64,000 bases of DNA from Stutzerimonas kunmingensis (GTDB lineage Bacteria; Pseudomonadota; Gammaproteobacteria; Pseudomonadales; Pseudomonadaceae). The stretch lies in assembly GCF_014764705.1 (NCBI RefSeq), contig NZ_JACXXG010000005.1, forward strand, positions 1-64,000, in the 5' to 3' direction. The notes beneath the pieces were generated by a model, which saw only the letters and a list, made by a program, of their open reading frames with translations, had not been told where the DNA came from and did no database searches. Shown here one piece after another: positions 8,362 through 15,931 of the stretch (the first letter of the stretch is position 1; each line of letters starts with the position of its first letter). A program made the translations under genes and the position numbers.

Positions 8362-9186
8362 ATGAACGTGCAGAATGGTCGGATGCTCGGCGAGCTGGAC
8401 CGGCACCCGGGCCGACGGATCGGAGTATCGCTGCTGCTGGTGATCGGGCTGGCAGTCTCCCTGTTTGGCTTCGTCGAGGATGCTTCGGCTGCGCAAGGGT
8501 TGCGCTTCAGCCTGGTGAAGACGGCGCAGAGCGACAGTGGCGACTTCCTGCTGGGACGGAACGGTTGGCAGGAGGCGCCGCCCACTCAGCACATCGCGAT
8601 TCTGATCGAGCATCGCGGCAGCCGCTTGCTGTTTGGAACCGGGCTCGGTCGACAGATCGACGCGCAGCTGGACGCCGAGGTGCCCTGGCGAATCAAGCGC
8701 TACGCGGACGTGCGTCCGGTGCGCGATCAGCTGGAGGGGGACGGACTGGAGATTGATCGTATCGTGCTGGGTTGCGTGCGCTGGGAGCACGCTTCGGGGC
8801 TGGCCGACTATCCCGAGGTACCGGTATTGGCCAGCGCGGACAGCCTGGGCTATCTGGAGGCTGCCACGCCGCCAGCGGTGTTGTCCAGCCAGTTTCGCCA
8901 CCCGGTCCGCTGGCAGTCGCTGGAGTTCCAGGCGAGCCCCTATCGGGAGCACCGTCGCAGCCTGGATCTGTTCGGCGACGGCCAGGTCGTGCTGGTGCCG
9001 CTGGATGGCCATGGGGCGGTCGGTCTGTTCCTCACGCTTGCCGATGGCCGCCGCTTCTTCTTTCGCGGCGACCGACTGGAACGGGACGCCGGCGATGCGC
9101 CAGAGGACGTTATCGCGCTGCAGGATGCCAACACCCACGCTTCGCTCGGCTACTATCCGCGCTGGGTGGAGGGAGCCGGACAATAA
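8362..9186 (+). CDS. Metallo-beta-lactamase-fold protein with degenerate metal site
   Basis: 274 residues with an N-terminal hydrophobic segment (about 21-38) consistent with a signal anchor. The fold is recognised from IDRIVLGCVRWEHASGLADYP, which aligns with the HxHxDH loop of MBL hydrolases, and from VPLDGHGAVGLFLTLADGRRFFFRGD, which aligns with the later His and Asp ligands. In the first motif the two leading His are Cys and Arg and the Asp is Glu, so the normal dizinc site cannot form as usual. The ending RxxxDALQDANTHASLGYYPRW is unusual. It follows the GST gene by 4 bp and is probably co-transcribed. Enzymatic function is doubtful. Confidence 0.6.
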   Translation: MNVQNGRMLGELDRHPGRRIGVSLLLVIGLAVSLFGFVEDASAAQGLRFSLVKTAQSDSGDFLLGRNGWQEAPPTQHIAILIEHRGSRLLFGTGLGRQIDAQLDAEVPWRIKRYADVRPVRDQLEGDGLEIDRIVLGCVRWEHASGLADYPEVPVLASADSLGYLEAATPPAVLSSQFRHPVRWQSLEFQASPYREHRRSLDLFGDGQVVLVPLDGHGAVGLFLTLADGRRFFFRGDRLERDAGDAPEDVIALQDANTHASLGYYPRWVEGAGQ

Positions 9187-9228
9187 AAAAATAGCGCGGC
9201 CGCTGCGGATTTGGGCGATGCTTAGGGC

Positions 9229-10647
9229 ATGGGAACGAGCGATCAGCCGCGCGACGGCGCCGCCCCGATCGCCAGGCCCGTGCCCAATGGCCGAAGTAGG
9301 TCTGCCGCTGTGAAGACGGATAGCTGCGAGCCCCTGGCAAGTGTCGTCGATTTGTTACTGGATGCGATCTGCGTTGTCGATGCGCAGGGCAACTTCGTCT
9401 ACGTCAGCGCCGCCTGCGAGCGCATCTTCGGCTACACCCCGCAGGAGATGCTCGGCAAGCGGATGATCGAGATGGTCTACCCCGAAGACCGTGCCCGGAC
9501 CCTGGCCGCCGCCAAGGAGGTCATGGCCGATCAGCCGCTGCTGCACTTCGAGAACCGCTACGTGCGCAAGGACGGCGGTGTGGTGCACATCATGTGGTCG
9601 GCCTGCTGGTCGACCGATAACAAGCTGCGCATCGGCGTGGCGCGCGACATCACCCAGCGCAAGCAGTCTGAAGCGATGCAGGCGGCGCTCTATTCGATCT
9701 CCGAGGCGGCGCACGGGGCCAAGGACCTCGCGGCGCTGTATCAGCAGATCCATCTGACCATCGCCCAGCTACTGCCGGTGGACGATTTCATCGTCGCCAT
9801 CCGCAGTGCTGCCAGCGGCGAGCTGAGTTATCCCTACCAGGCACTGGCGCTCGATTCGACCGGGCTGCCAGCGGAGCCCGCGGCGTCCCTGTGTTTCTCC
9901 GTTCTGCATGGCGCGCAGCCGTTGCGCTTCAATGCGGACTCGATGCCAGCGCTGGCGCTTCCGCTCGGTGATGGGGATACCCATGCCTGGTGGCTGGGGG
10001 TGCCGCTCAGTTCGAGCGAGGGGGTGATCGGCGTGCTGTTGCTCAAGAGCACGGCCGCGCCCTACACCGAGAAGGATCAGGAGCTGCTGCAGTTCGTCTC
10101 GGTGCAGGTGGTCACGGCAATCGAGCGCAAGCAGCTGTATGCGCGACTGCACCGGATGGCACAGTACGACGAACTCACCGGCCTGCCGAATCGCGCCTGT
10201 TTTCGCGATCGCCTGGACACGGCCCTGGCGCGGGTGCGGCGCAATGGCGGACGCGTCGCCTTGCTCTACGTGGATCTGGATCGCTTCAAGCAGGTCAACG
10301 ATACCTACGGACACAGCGGTGGCGACCAGCTGCTGCGCGCAGTGGCCGATCGCCTAACGCACTGCGTGCGCGACACCGATACCGTGGCGCGGCTGGGTGG
10401 CGATGAGTTCGTGGTGCTGCTGGAAAGCATCGCCGAGGCAGAGGATGCCCGCCGCGTCGTCGACAAGATCCGCGCGGCCTTCGAGGAGCCGATGCAGATT
10501 GCCGAGCACAGTCTCGATATCGGCTTGAGCATAGGCACCGCGCTCTATCCCGAAGACGGTGATGCGGAGGCCCAGCTGCTCAAGCAGGCCGACGACCGCA
10601 TGTATCTGATGAAGGCCCGTGGCGGCCAGCCGCAGGATTGCGACTGA
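9229..10647 (+). CDS. Diguanylate cyclase with PAS and GAF sensor domains
   Basis: 472 residues. A PAS domain covers about residues 38-145 (ICVVDAQGNFVYVSAACERIFGYTP; RNITQRK-like GVARDITQRKQSE), a GAF-like domain about 155-300, then a GGDEF domain (about 305-470). The active-site motif is intact, LGGDEFVVLLE, and an RxxD inhibitory site (RDTD) sits five residues before GGDEF, so it should make cyclic di-GMP and be product inhibited. No EAL domain and no membrane segment, so it is probably cytoplasmic. The signal sensed is unknown. The GAF domain has diverged and is a weaker call. Confidence 0.88.
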   Translation: MGTSDQPRDGAAPIARPVPNGRSRSAAVKTDSCEPLASVVDLLLDAICVVDAQGNFVYVSAACERIFGYTPQEMLGKRMIEMVYPEDRARTLAAAKEVMADQPLLHFENRYVRKDGGVVHIMWSACWSTDNKLRIGVARDITQRKQSEAMQAALYSISEAAHGAKDLAALYQQIHLTIAQLLPVDDFIVAIRSAASGELSYPYQALALDSTGLPAEPAASLCFSVLHGAQPLRFNADSMPALALPLGDGDTHAWWLGVPLSSSEGVIGVLLLKSTAAPYTEKDQELLQFVSVQVVTAIERKQLYARLHRMAQYDELTGLPNRACFRDRLDTALARVRRNGGRVALLYVDLDRFKQVNDTYGHSGGDQLLRAVADRLTHCVRDTDTVARLGGDEFVVLLESIAEAEDARRVVDKIRAAFEEPMQIAEHSLDIGLSIGTALYPEDGDAEAQLLKQADDRMYLMKARGGQPQDCD

Positions 10648-10674
10648 AGGTCCCGGACATATCGGCACCGCGCC

Positions 10675-12111
10675 TCAGAACGACTTCAGCATCCTGCCCA
10701 GCAACTCCATCGCCTGCTCGCTGCGGGCGTCCCATGGATGGCCGTGATTCAGCCGCGCGCAGTTGCGAAAGCGCTGGGTCGCCGAAAAGATCGGCCCTGG
10801 CGCCAGGCTGATGCCCTGGGCCAGCGCCAGTTGCAGCAGCTGCAGCGAATCCACCTGCTCGGGAAATTCGAACCACAGAAAGTAGCCGCCGCTGGGCCGG
10901 GTGACTCGCGTGCTCGCTGGGAAATGGCGGGCCGCGGAGGCGAGCATCGCGCCCTGCTGCATCTCCAGCGCATGGCGCAGCTTGCGCAAGTGACGGTCGT
11001 AGCCGCCATGCTGCAGGTAGTCGGCGATGGCGGCCTGCGCCGGCACGGAAGGGGAGATGGTGGTCATCAGCTTGAGCCGGGCGATCTGCTCGGCATAGCG
11101 ACCGCCGGCAACCCAGCCGACCCGGTAACCGGGCGCGAGACTCTTGGAGAACGAACCGCAGTGCATCACCAGACCTTCGCGATCATGGCTTTTCACCGGC
11201 TTGGGCGGCTCGCGGGTGAAGTACAGCTCGGCGTAGACGTCGTCCTCGATCAACGGCACCTGGTGGCGCTGCAACAGCTCATAGAGCTGCTGCTTCTTCG
11301 CCTCGCCCATGCTCGCGCCCAGCGGGTTCTGCAGGCTGCTCATGAACCAGCAGGCCTTGATCGGCAAGTGCGCGAGGCGATCGGCGAGGATGTCGAGGTC
11401 GATGCCTTCGCGCGGGTGCACCGGAATCTCCACCGCCTTGAGCTTGAGCCGTTCCAGTACCTGCAGCGTGGCGTAAAACGCTGGCGCCTCGATGGCCACC
11501 AGGTCGCCCGGTTCGGCCACCACCTGCAGGCAGAGGTTCAGAGCCTCCATCGCACCGGTGGTGATCACCAGTTCGTCCATCGGCAGCATCACACCGCTGA
11601 CCATGTAGCGCAGGGCGATCTGCCGGCGCAGGTCCGGGTTGCCGGCGGTCATCTCGGCAATCACCTCGCGTGCCGGCATGTCGCGCACGCTCTGTGCCAT
11701 CGAGCGCGCCAGGCGCTGCAGGGGAAACAGCTCGGGACTGGGAAACGCCGAACCGAAGGGCACCGTGGCCGGGTCGCGCAGCGAGGCGAGCACCGAGAAC
11801 ACCAGCTCGCTGACGCCGACATCGGTGGTTTCCGCCGGACGCAGGCTGATGTCCGGTTCGTGCAACGGGCGCTTGGCATGTTCGCGGACGAAATAGCCCG
11901 AACGCGCCCGCGCCTGGATCAGCCCGCGGTCTTCCAGCAGGTAGTAGGCCTGGAATACGGTGGACGGGCTGACGCCGTAGGTGCGGCTGGCGTGGCGCAC
12001 CGAGGGCACCTTTTCTCCCGGCGCGAGCACGCCACTGCGGATCAGTTCGGCAATCTCGTCGGCGAATTTCTCGTAGCGCTTCATCGTGTCCGGGCCGTGG
12101 CGCTTGGGCAT
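10675..12111 (-). CDS. MocR/PdxR-type regulator: GntR HTH fused to aminotransferase-like domain
   Basis: 478 residues (469 if the ATG at 12084, MKRYEKF, is used). N-terminal winged HTH (about residues 10-75: IRSGVLAPGEKVPSVRHASR, YGVSPSTVFQAYYLLEDRGL) followed by a fold-type I aminotransferase domain. The PLP-binding lysine is in CGSFSKSLAPGYRVGW, and IEDDVYAELYF carries the conserved Asp/Tyr. Such proteins usually act as PLP-dependent transcription factors rather than enzymes. It lies 7 bp after ccoG on the same strand and could be co-transcribed. Target genes are unknown. Confidence 0.88.
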   Translation of the reverse strand: MPKRHGPDTMKRYEKFADEIAELIRSGVLAPGEKVPSVRHASRTYGVSPSTVFQAYYLLEDRGLIQARARSGYFVREHAKRPLHEPDISLRPAETTDVGVSELVFSVLASLRDPATVPFGSAFPSPELFPLQRLARSMAQSVRDMPAREVIAEMTAGNPDLRRQIALRYMVSGVMLPMDELVITTGAMEALNLCLQVVAEPGDLVAIEAPAFYATLQVLERLKLKAVEIPVHPREGIDLDILADRLAHLPIKACWFMSSLQNPLGASMGEAKKQQLYELLQRHQVPLIEDDVYAELYFTREPPKPVKSHDREGLVMHCGSFSKSLAPGYRVGWVAGGRYAEQIARLKLMTTISPSVPAQAAIADYLQHGGYDRHLRKLRHALEMQQGAMLASAARHFPASTRVTRPSGGYFLWFEFPEQVDSLQLLQLALAQGISLAPGPIFSATQRFRNCARLNHGHPWDARSEQAMELLGRMLKSF

Positions 12112-12118
12112 GGCCAGT

Positions 12119-13537
12119 CTACTGGCGTAGCGCCGCGATGGGGGCGACGAAGGTGCTCGGTGTACTCACCCGGCTGCTCGGCTCGGCCAGGTCGCTGACC
12201 TCGAAGCGCAGCTCGCGGCTGAAGTCGCGGGCGTTGTCGAGCAGCGCAACGCTGACCGGCAGGTCGGCGATCTCGCCCGGGGCCAGGGCGATCTCCTGCG
12301 GTCCCTGCAGCGCAAACGGCCCGCCTTCCAGCCCGAGCGCGTAGCGGCGCGGTTGCTGGGTCTTGTTGATCAGCTTGAGGCGGTACATGTTTTCGATCTG
12401 CCCCTGCATGTTCTCGCGGTACAGGGTGCGGTCGCGGGTGACGTCCAGCTGCAGCTGCGGCCGCGCGTCCAGTGCCCAGCTGAAGGCGGCGATCATCGCC
12501 GTCATCGCCACGGCATACCCGATCAGGCGCGGGCGCAAGAGGCGGGTGGCGCCGCCCTTGAGCGCACGCTCGGAGGTGTAGCGCAGCAGGCCGCGGGCGT
12601 AGCCCATCCGGTCCATGACACTGTCGCAGACGTCGATGCAGGCGCCGCAGCTGATGCAGTCCAGCTGCAGGCCGTCGCGGATGTCGATGCCGGTGGGGCA
12701 GACCTGCACGCACAGCGTGCAGTCGACGCAGTCACCGAGGCCCTGCGCGCGCGGGTCACTGCCCTTGCGTCGCGCGCCGCGGTTCTCGCCACGGGCTGTG
12801 TCGTAGGAGACGAGCAGGGTATCGGCGTCGAACATTACGCTCTGGAAGCGCGAGTAGGGGCACATGTGCAGGCACACCTGTTCGCGCAGCCAGCCGGCGT
12901 TGATATAGGTCGCAGCAGTGAAGAACAGCAGCCAGAAACCGGTGGTCGCGCCGAGCTCGAAGCGGGCAAGGTCGGCCACCAGTTCGCGTACTGGCGTGAA
13001 ATAGCCGACGAAGGCCAGCGCCGTGGCCAGGCTGATCGCCAGCCACAGCGTGTGCTTGGCGGCACGGCGCAGCAGCTTGGCGGGCGACCAGGGCGCGGTG
13101 TCGAGCTTGATGCGCTGCAGGCGATCACCCTCGGTGACCTTTTCCACCCACATGAACATCCACGTCCAGGTGCTCTGCGGGCAGGCGTAGCCGCACCAGA
13201 TGCGTCCGGCCAGCACGGTGATGAAGAACAGGCCGAACGCGGCGATGATCAGAATCGCCGAGAGCAGGATGAAATCCTGCGGCCAGAACGTGGCGCCGAA
13301 GATGTGAAACTGCTGCCGGTCCAGATCCCACAGCACCGCCTGGCGCCCGTTCCAGTTCAGCCAGACGGTGCCGAAGTAGAGCAGCATCAGCAGCGCGCCG
13401 CCCAACAGGCGCAGGTTGCGGAACCGGCCGCTGAAACTGCGCGTATGAATGGGCGCGCCGCTCTGCGCGGGTGTCAGGCGGATCGGTTGGCTGGGATCAA
13501 CGGTTTCGATGATCTGCGCGGGTATGCGGTCGGTCAT
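12119..13537 (-). CDS. ccoG: Cytochrome c oxidase accessory protein CcoG (RdxA/FixG)
   Basis: 472 residues from ATG 13537 (MTDRIPAQ); an ATG five codons upstream is also open. CcoG is a membrane-bound polyferredoxin, linked to maturation (copper reduction) of cbb3 oxidase. Several hydrophobic helices lie in the first 220 residues. Two ferredoxin clusters are visible: CVDCTLCVQVCPTGIDIRDG and CISCGACIDVCD, plus the upstream GYACPQSTW. The C-terminal part is an Ig-like periplasmic domain (FixG_C). In pseudomonads ccoG normally sits beside ccoNOPQ/ccoHIS; here none of these follow, and the next gene is a MocR regulator. A near-consensus ANR box lies 138 bp upstream. Confidence 0.9.
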   Translation of the reverse strand: MTDRIPAQIIETVDPSQPIRLTPAQSGAPIHTRSFSGRFRNLRLLGGALLMLLYFGTVWLNWNGRQAVLWDLDRQQFHIFGATFWPQDFILLSAILIIAAFGLFFITVLAGRIWCGYACPQSTWTWMFMWVEKVTEGDRLQRIKLDTAPWSPAKLLRRAAKHTLWLAISLATALAFVGYFTPVRELVADLARFELGATTGFWLLFFTAATYINAGWLREQVCLHMCPYSRFQSVMFDADTLLVSYDTARGENRGARRKGSDPRAQGLGDCVDCTLCVQVCPTGIDIRDGLQLDCISCGACIDVCDSVMDRMGYARGLLRYTSERALKGGATRLLRPRLIGYAVAMTAMIAAFSWALDARPQLQLDVTRDRTLYRENMQGQIENMYRLKLINKTQQPRRYALGLEGGPFALQGPQEIALAPGEIADLPVSVALLDNARDFSRELRFEVSDLAEPSSRVSTPSTFVAPIAALRQ

Positions 13538-13837
13538 TAGGCTTCGCCCCATAGGCTTTTCAGGCGAGGCGATGATCCGTGCGAAGGGTGACGCATAACA
13601 GACTCAGATGAATCGAGGAAATACGGATCAGATGAATCCCCTGTGTGCGCCTTAGGGCCTTGTGCCGCCACGGCTTGACCTGTGTCAGTGGACCGTGTCG
13701 CAATCGGCTGATCTGCTTTTTTAGTGCCAATCTGCATCTGTTGCGCCGCTGCCAACGCAGCCATAGTCGAAACCTTTTGCCACGCCCTGAGGAGCTGTCG
13801 TCATGATTTCTGACCTGCCGCCAATGGAGCACCGCCG
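13538..13837. other. Divergent intergenic region between ccoG and the lrgA-like gene
   Basis: 300 bp without a convincing gene. Short open frames on the minus strand (for example 13560-13832) have no ribosome site or family-like content. It must hold the promoters of ccoG (minus) and of the lrgA-like gene (plus). The one recognisable element is a near-consensus ANR/DNR box at 13675-13688. Confidence 0.6.
13675..13688. promoter_or_regulatory. Candidate ANR/DNR (FNR-type) box upstream of ccoG
   Basis: TTGAC-CTGT-GTCAG matches the consensus TTGAY-N4-RTCAA at nine of ten fixed positions. cbb3 oxidase genes in pseudomonads are ANR-controlled, so a site here fits ccoG; it would imply a 5' leader of about 100 nt. 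Confidence 0.35.
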
Positions 13838-14203
13838 ATGATTCTCAAGGGCCTGACCTGGCTGGTGTTGCTACAACTGCTCGGCAACCTGATCAATCTG
13901 GTGCTGCTGCCGGCATTGCCTGGGCCGATCATCGGCATGCTGTTGCTGTTCGGCCTCCTGTTGCTGCGCCGCAGCATTCCCGAGTCGCTGGAGAAGACCG
14001 CGGCGTTGCTGCTGCAATACCTGCCGCTGCTGCTCATCGTGCCCGCCGCCGGAATCATGACCAGCGGCGCCGCGCTGCTGGATGACCTGCCTGCCATCGC
14101 CGCCGGGCTGGTGCTGTCGTTGCTGATCACCGTGCCGTTCTGCGGCTGGCTGATGCAGCGACTGATTCGCCGGCTCGACCTCAAGCGGGAGGATCAGGCA
14201 TGA
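13838..14203 (+). CDS. CidA/LrgA family membrane protein
   Basis: 121 residues with four predicted membrane helices and the family signature LPGPIIGMLLLF near residue 25. Members of the CidA/LrgA family are holin-like and occur with an LrgB/CidB partner; roles in murein hydrolase control, overflow metabolite export or pyruvate handling have been proposed in other bacteria. It starts at an ATG behind GGAGCACCGCCG and overlaps the next gene by 4 bp (ATGA), so the two are translationally coupled. No LytSR-type regulator is nearby. Confidence 0.85.
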   Translation: MILKGLTWLVLLQLLGNLINLVLLPALPGPIIGMLLLFGLLLLRRSIPESLEKTAALLLQYLPLLLIVPAAGIMTSGAALLDDLPAIAAGLVLSLLITVPFCGWLMQRLIRRLDLKREDQA

Positions 14204-14910
14204 CGGTTCTCGACTGGCGCACGGCCTGGGCGGCCGTTGTGGTGCACCCGCTCTTCGCCGTGGCGCTGACGCTGATCGCTTTCCAACTCGCGCTGATGCT
14301 CTATCGGCGTAGCGGCTGGTTGGTTCTGCAGCCGGTGATGATCGGCATGCTGCTGGTAGTCGGCACGCTCACCCTGGTGGATTTGGACTACGCGCGCTAC
14401 CGCGAGGGCGCCGCGTTGATCGCCATGTTGCTGGGGCCTGCAACCGTGGCGCTGGCGGTGCCGCTGCATCGTCACCTCAAGCGGATTCAGCAATTGTTCT
14501 GGCCGATCGTCATTACCCTGGCTGTGGGCGGCGTGCTCAGCGTGGTGCTGACGCTGGTGATCGCCTGGGCGCTGGGCGCGCAGCTGCCGGTGCTGATGAG
14601 CCTGGCGCCGAAGTCGGCGACCATGCCCATCGCCATGCTGGTGGCCGAGCAGCTCGGCGGGCTGGCCTCGTTGGCCGCGGTGTTCGTCATGCTCACCGGC
14701 GTTATCGGCACCGCGTTGGGGCCGCTGTTGCTGCGCTGGGCCGGTGTCGAGCATCCCGCCGCGCGGGGCCTCAGCTATGGCATCAACGCGCATGCCATCG
14801 GTACGGCGAGGGCGTTGGAAGAGGGTGACGAATGCGGCGCTTTCGCCGCGCTGGGCATGAGTCTGCTGGGCATCCTGATCGCGCTGCTGCTGCCCTTTGC
14901 CCTGGGCTGA
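14200..14910 (+). CDS. LrgB/CidB family membrane protein
   Basis: 236 residues, strongly hydrophobic with about seven membrane segments. Family markers include LAPKSATMPIAM, VFVMLTGVIGTALGP and the C-terminal GINAHAIGTARALEEGDECGAFAALGM. It is the usual partner of LrgA/CidA and may export small metabolites such as glycolate, as in plant and yeast-tested homologues; that activity is not shown for this copy. Overlap with the upstream gene indicates a two-gene operon. Confidence 0.88.
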   Translation: MTVLDWRTAWAAVVVHPLFAVALTLIAFQLALMLYRRSGWLVLQPVMIGMLLVVGTLTLVDLDYARYREGAALIAMLLGPATVALAVPLHRHLKRIQQLFWPIVITLAVGGVLSVVLTLVIAWALGAQLPVLMSLAPKSATMPIAMLVAEQLGGLASLAAVFVMLTGVIGTALGPLLLRWAGVEHPAARGLSYGINAHAIGTARALEEGDECGAFAALGMSLLGILIALLLPFALG

Positions 14911-15041
14911 TGCGCGGCGCTGCCGCAAGTAGGTGAACCGGACGGATTCCGGGCCCTTCAGCCTTCACGCACCACTGGCTAGCACCCCGTCAGCCCGGTT
15001 AGAGTAGGCGGCGGTCGCTTGACCGTGCACAGGGTGCAAAC

Positions 15042-15833
15042 ATGAAATTGCGGATGTTTCAGGTAGATGCCTTCACTGCCGAGCGCTTCAGGGGCAATCC
15101 CGCGGCAGTGATACCCCTGCAAACCTGGCTGCCGGACGAGCTGATGCAAGCCATCGCCGCCGAAAACAACCTTTCTGAAACGGCCTTTTTCGTACGCGAA
15201 GCGGACGGGGCGTTTCACATTCGCTGGTTTTCGCCACTGACTGAAATCGACTTCTGCGGCCATGCCACGCTGGCCAGCGCCTTTGTGCTGCTGGAAGCGG
15301 GCCTGGCTCAGGCACCGCTGACCTTCCGCGCTGCCGCCGTGGGTGACCTGGCGGTGCAGCGACGGGCTGATGGCATGCTGGAAATGAGCTTTCCCAACCG
15401 CGCGCCGGAACCAGTTGCCGAACCGCCGGCGGCATTGTTGCAGGGGCTTGGGTGCGAGCCGGAAGCGGTGCTGCGCAGCTCGCAGGCGTGGTTCGCCGTC
15501 TACCGTGACGAGCGCGAGGTCAGGGCGCTGGCTCCCGATCTGGATGCGCTGCGTACGCTGGCCCCACTGGACGTGGTGGTGACCGCCGCAGGCAGCGAGC
15601 AGGATTTCGTCTCGCGCTACTTCTGGCCAGCCAACGGCGGCGACGAGGACCCGGTTACCGGCTCCATCCATGCCGGGCTCGCTCCCTACTGGGCCGCGCG
15701 GCTTGGGCGCAACGAACTGGTGGCGCTGCAGGCTTCGAAACGTAGCGGCATCCTGCACTGCCGGGTCGAGGCGGATCGTGTGATGGTGGCCGGGCAGGCC
15801 GTGCTTTATCTCGACGGCACCATCGAACTTTAA
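15042..15833 (+). CDS. PhzF family isomerase/epimerase-like protein
   Basis: 263 residues, the full length for PhzF-type proteins built of two similar halves. Diagnostic text: FQVDAFTAERFRGNPAAV at the start, the NNLSETAFF motif with the conserved Glu, FCGHATLASA, and DPVTGSIHAGLAPYWA in the second half. The family includes DHHA isomerase PhzF and diaminopimelate-epimerase-like enzymes, but no phenazine genes are present here, so a phenazine role is not supported. Monocistronic by spacing. Confidence 0.85.
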   Translation: MKLRMFQVDAFTAERFRGNPAAVIPLQTWLPDELMQAIAAENNLSETAFFVREADGAFHIRWFSPLTEIDFCGHATLASAFVLLEAGLAQAPLTFRAAAVGDLAVQRRADGMLEMSFPNRAPEPVAEPPAALLQGLGCEPEAVLRSSQAWFAVYRDEREVRALAPDLDALRTLAPLDVVVTAAGSEQDFVSRYFWPANGGDEDPVTGSIHAGLAPYWAARLGRNELVALQASKRSGILHCRVEADRVMVAGQAVLYLDGTIEL

Positions 15834-15931
15834 AAATAGTCTTCAACCCATTGCGATCGGCTTTCACAGGCGGCGCGATGGGTGTGTCTGTGTGTGGCTG
15901 ATCGGTTCAACGAATGGGGTTGCGGAACGTG

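Noticed and set aside
13537..13832. Small minus-strand frames between ccoG and the lrgA-like gene
   Set aside because: No ribosome binding site, no signal or motif, and the two possible frames conflict. Treated as regulatory DNA.
15042..15833. PhzF as evidence of a phenazine pathway
   Set aside because: No other phz genes lie nearby and PhzF-like proteins are widespread without phenazine synthesis.
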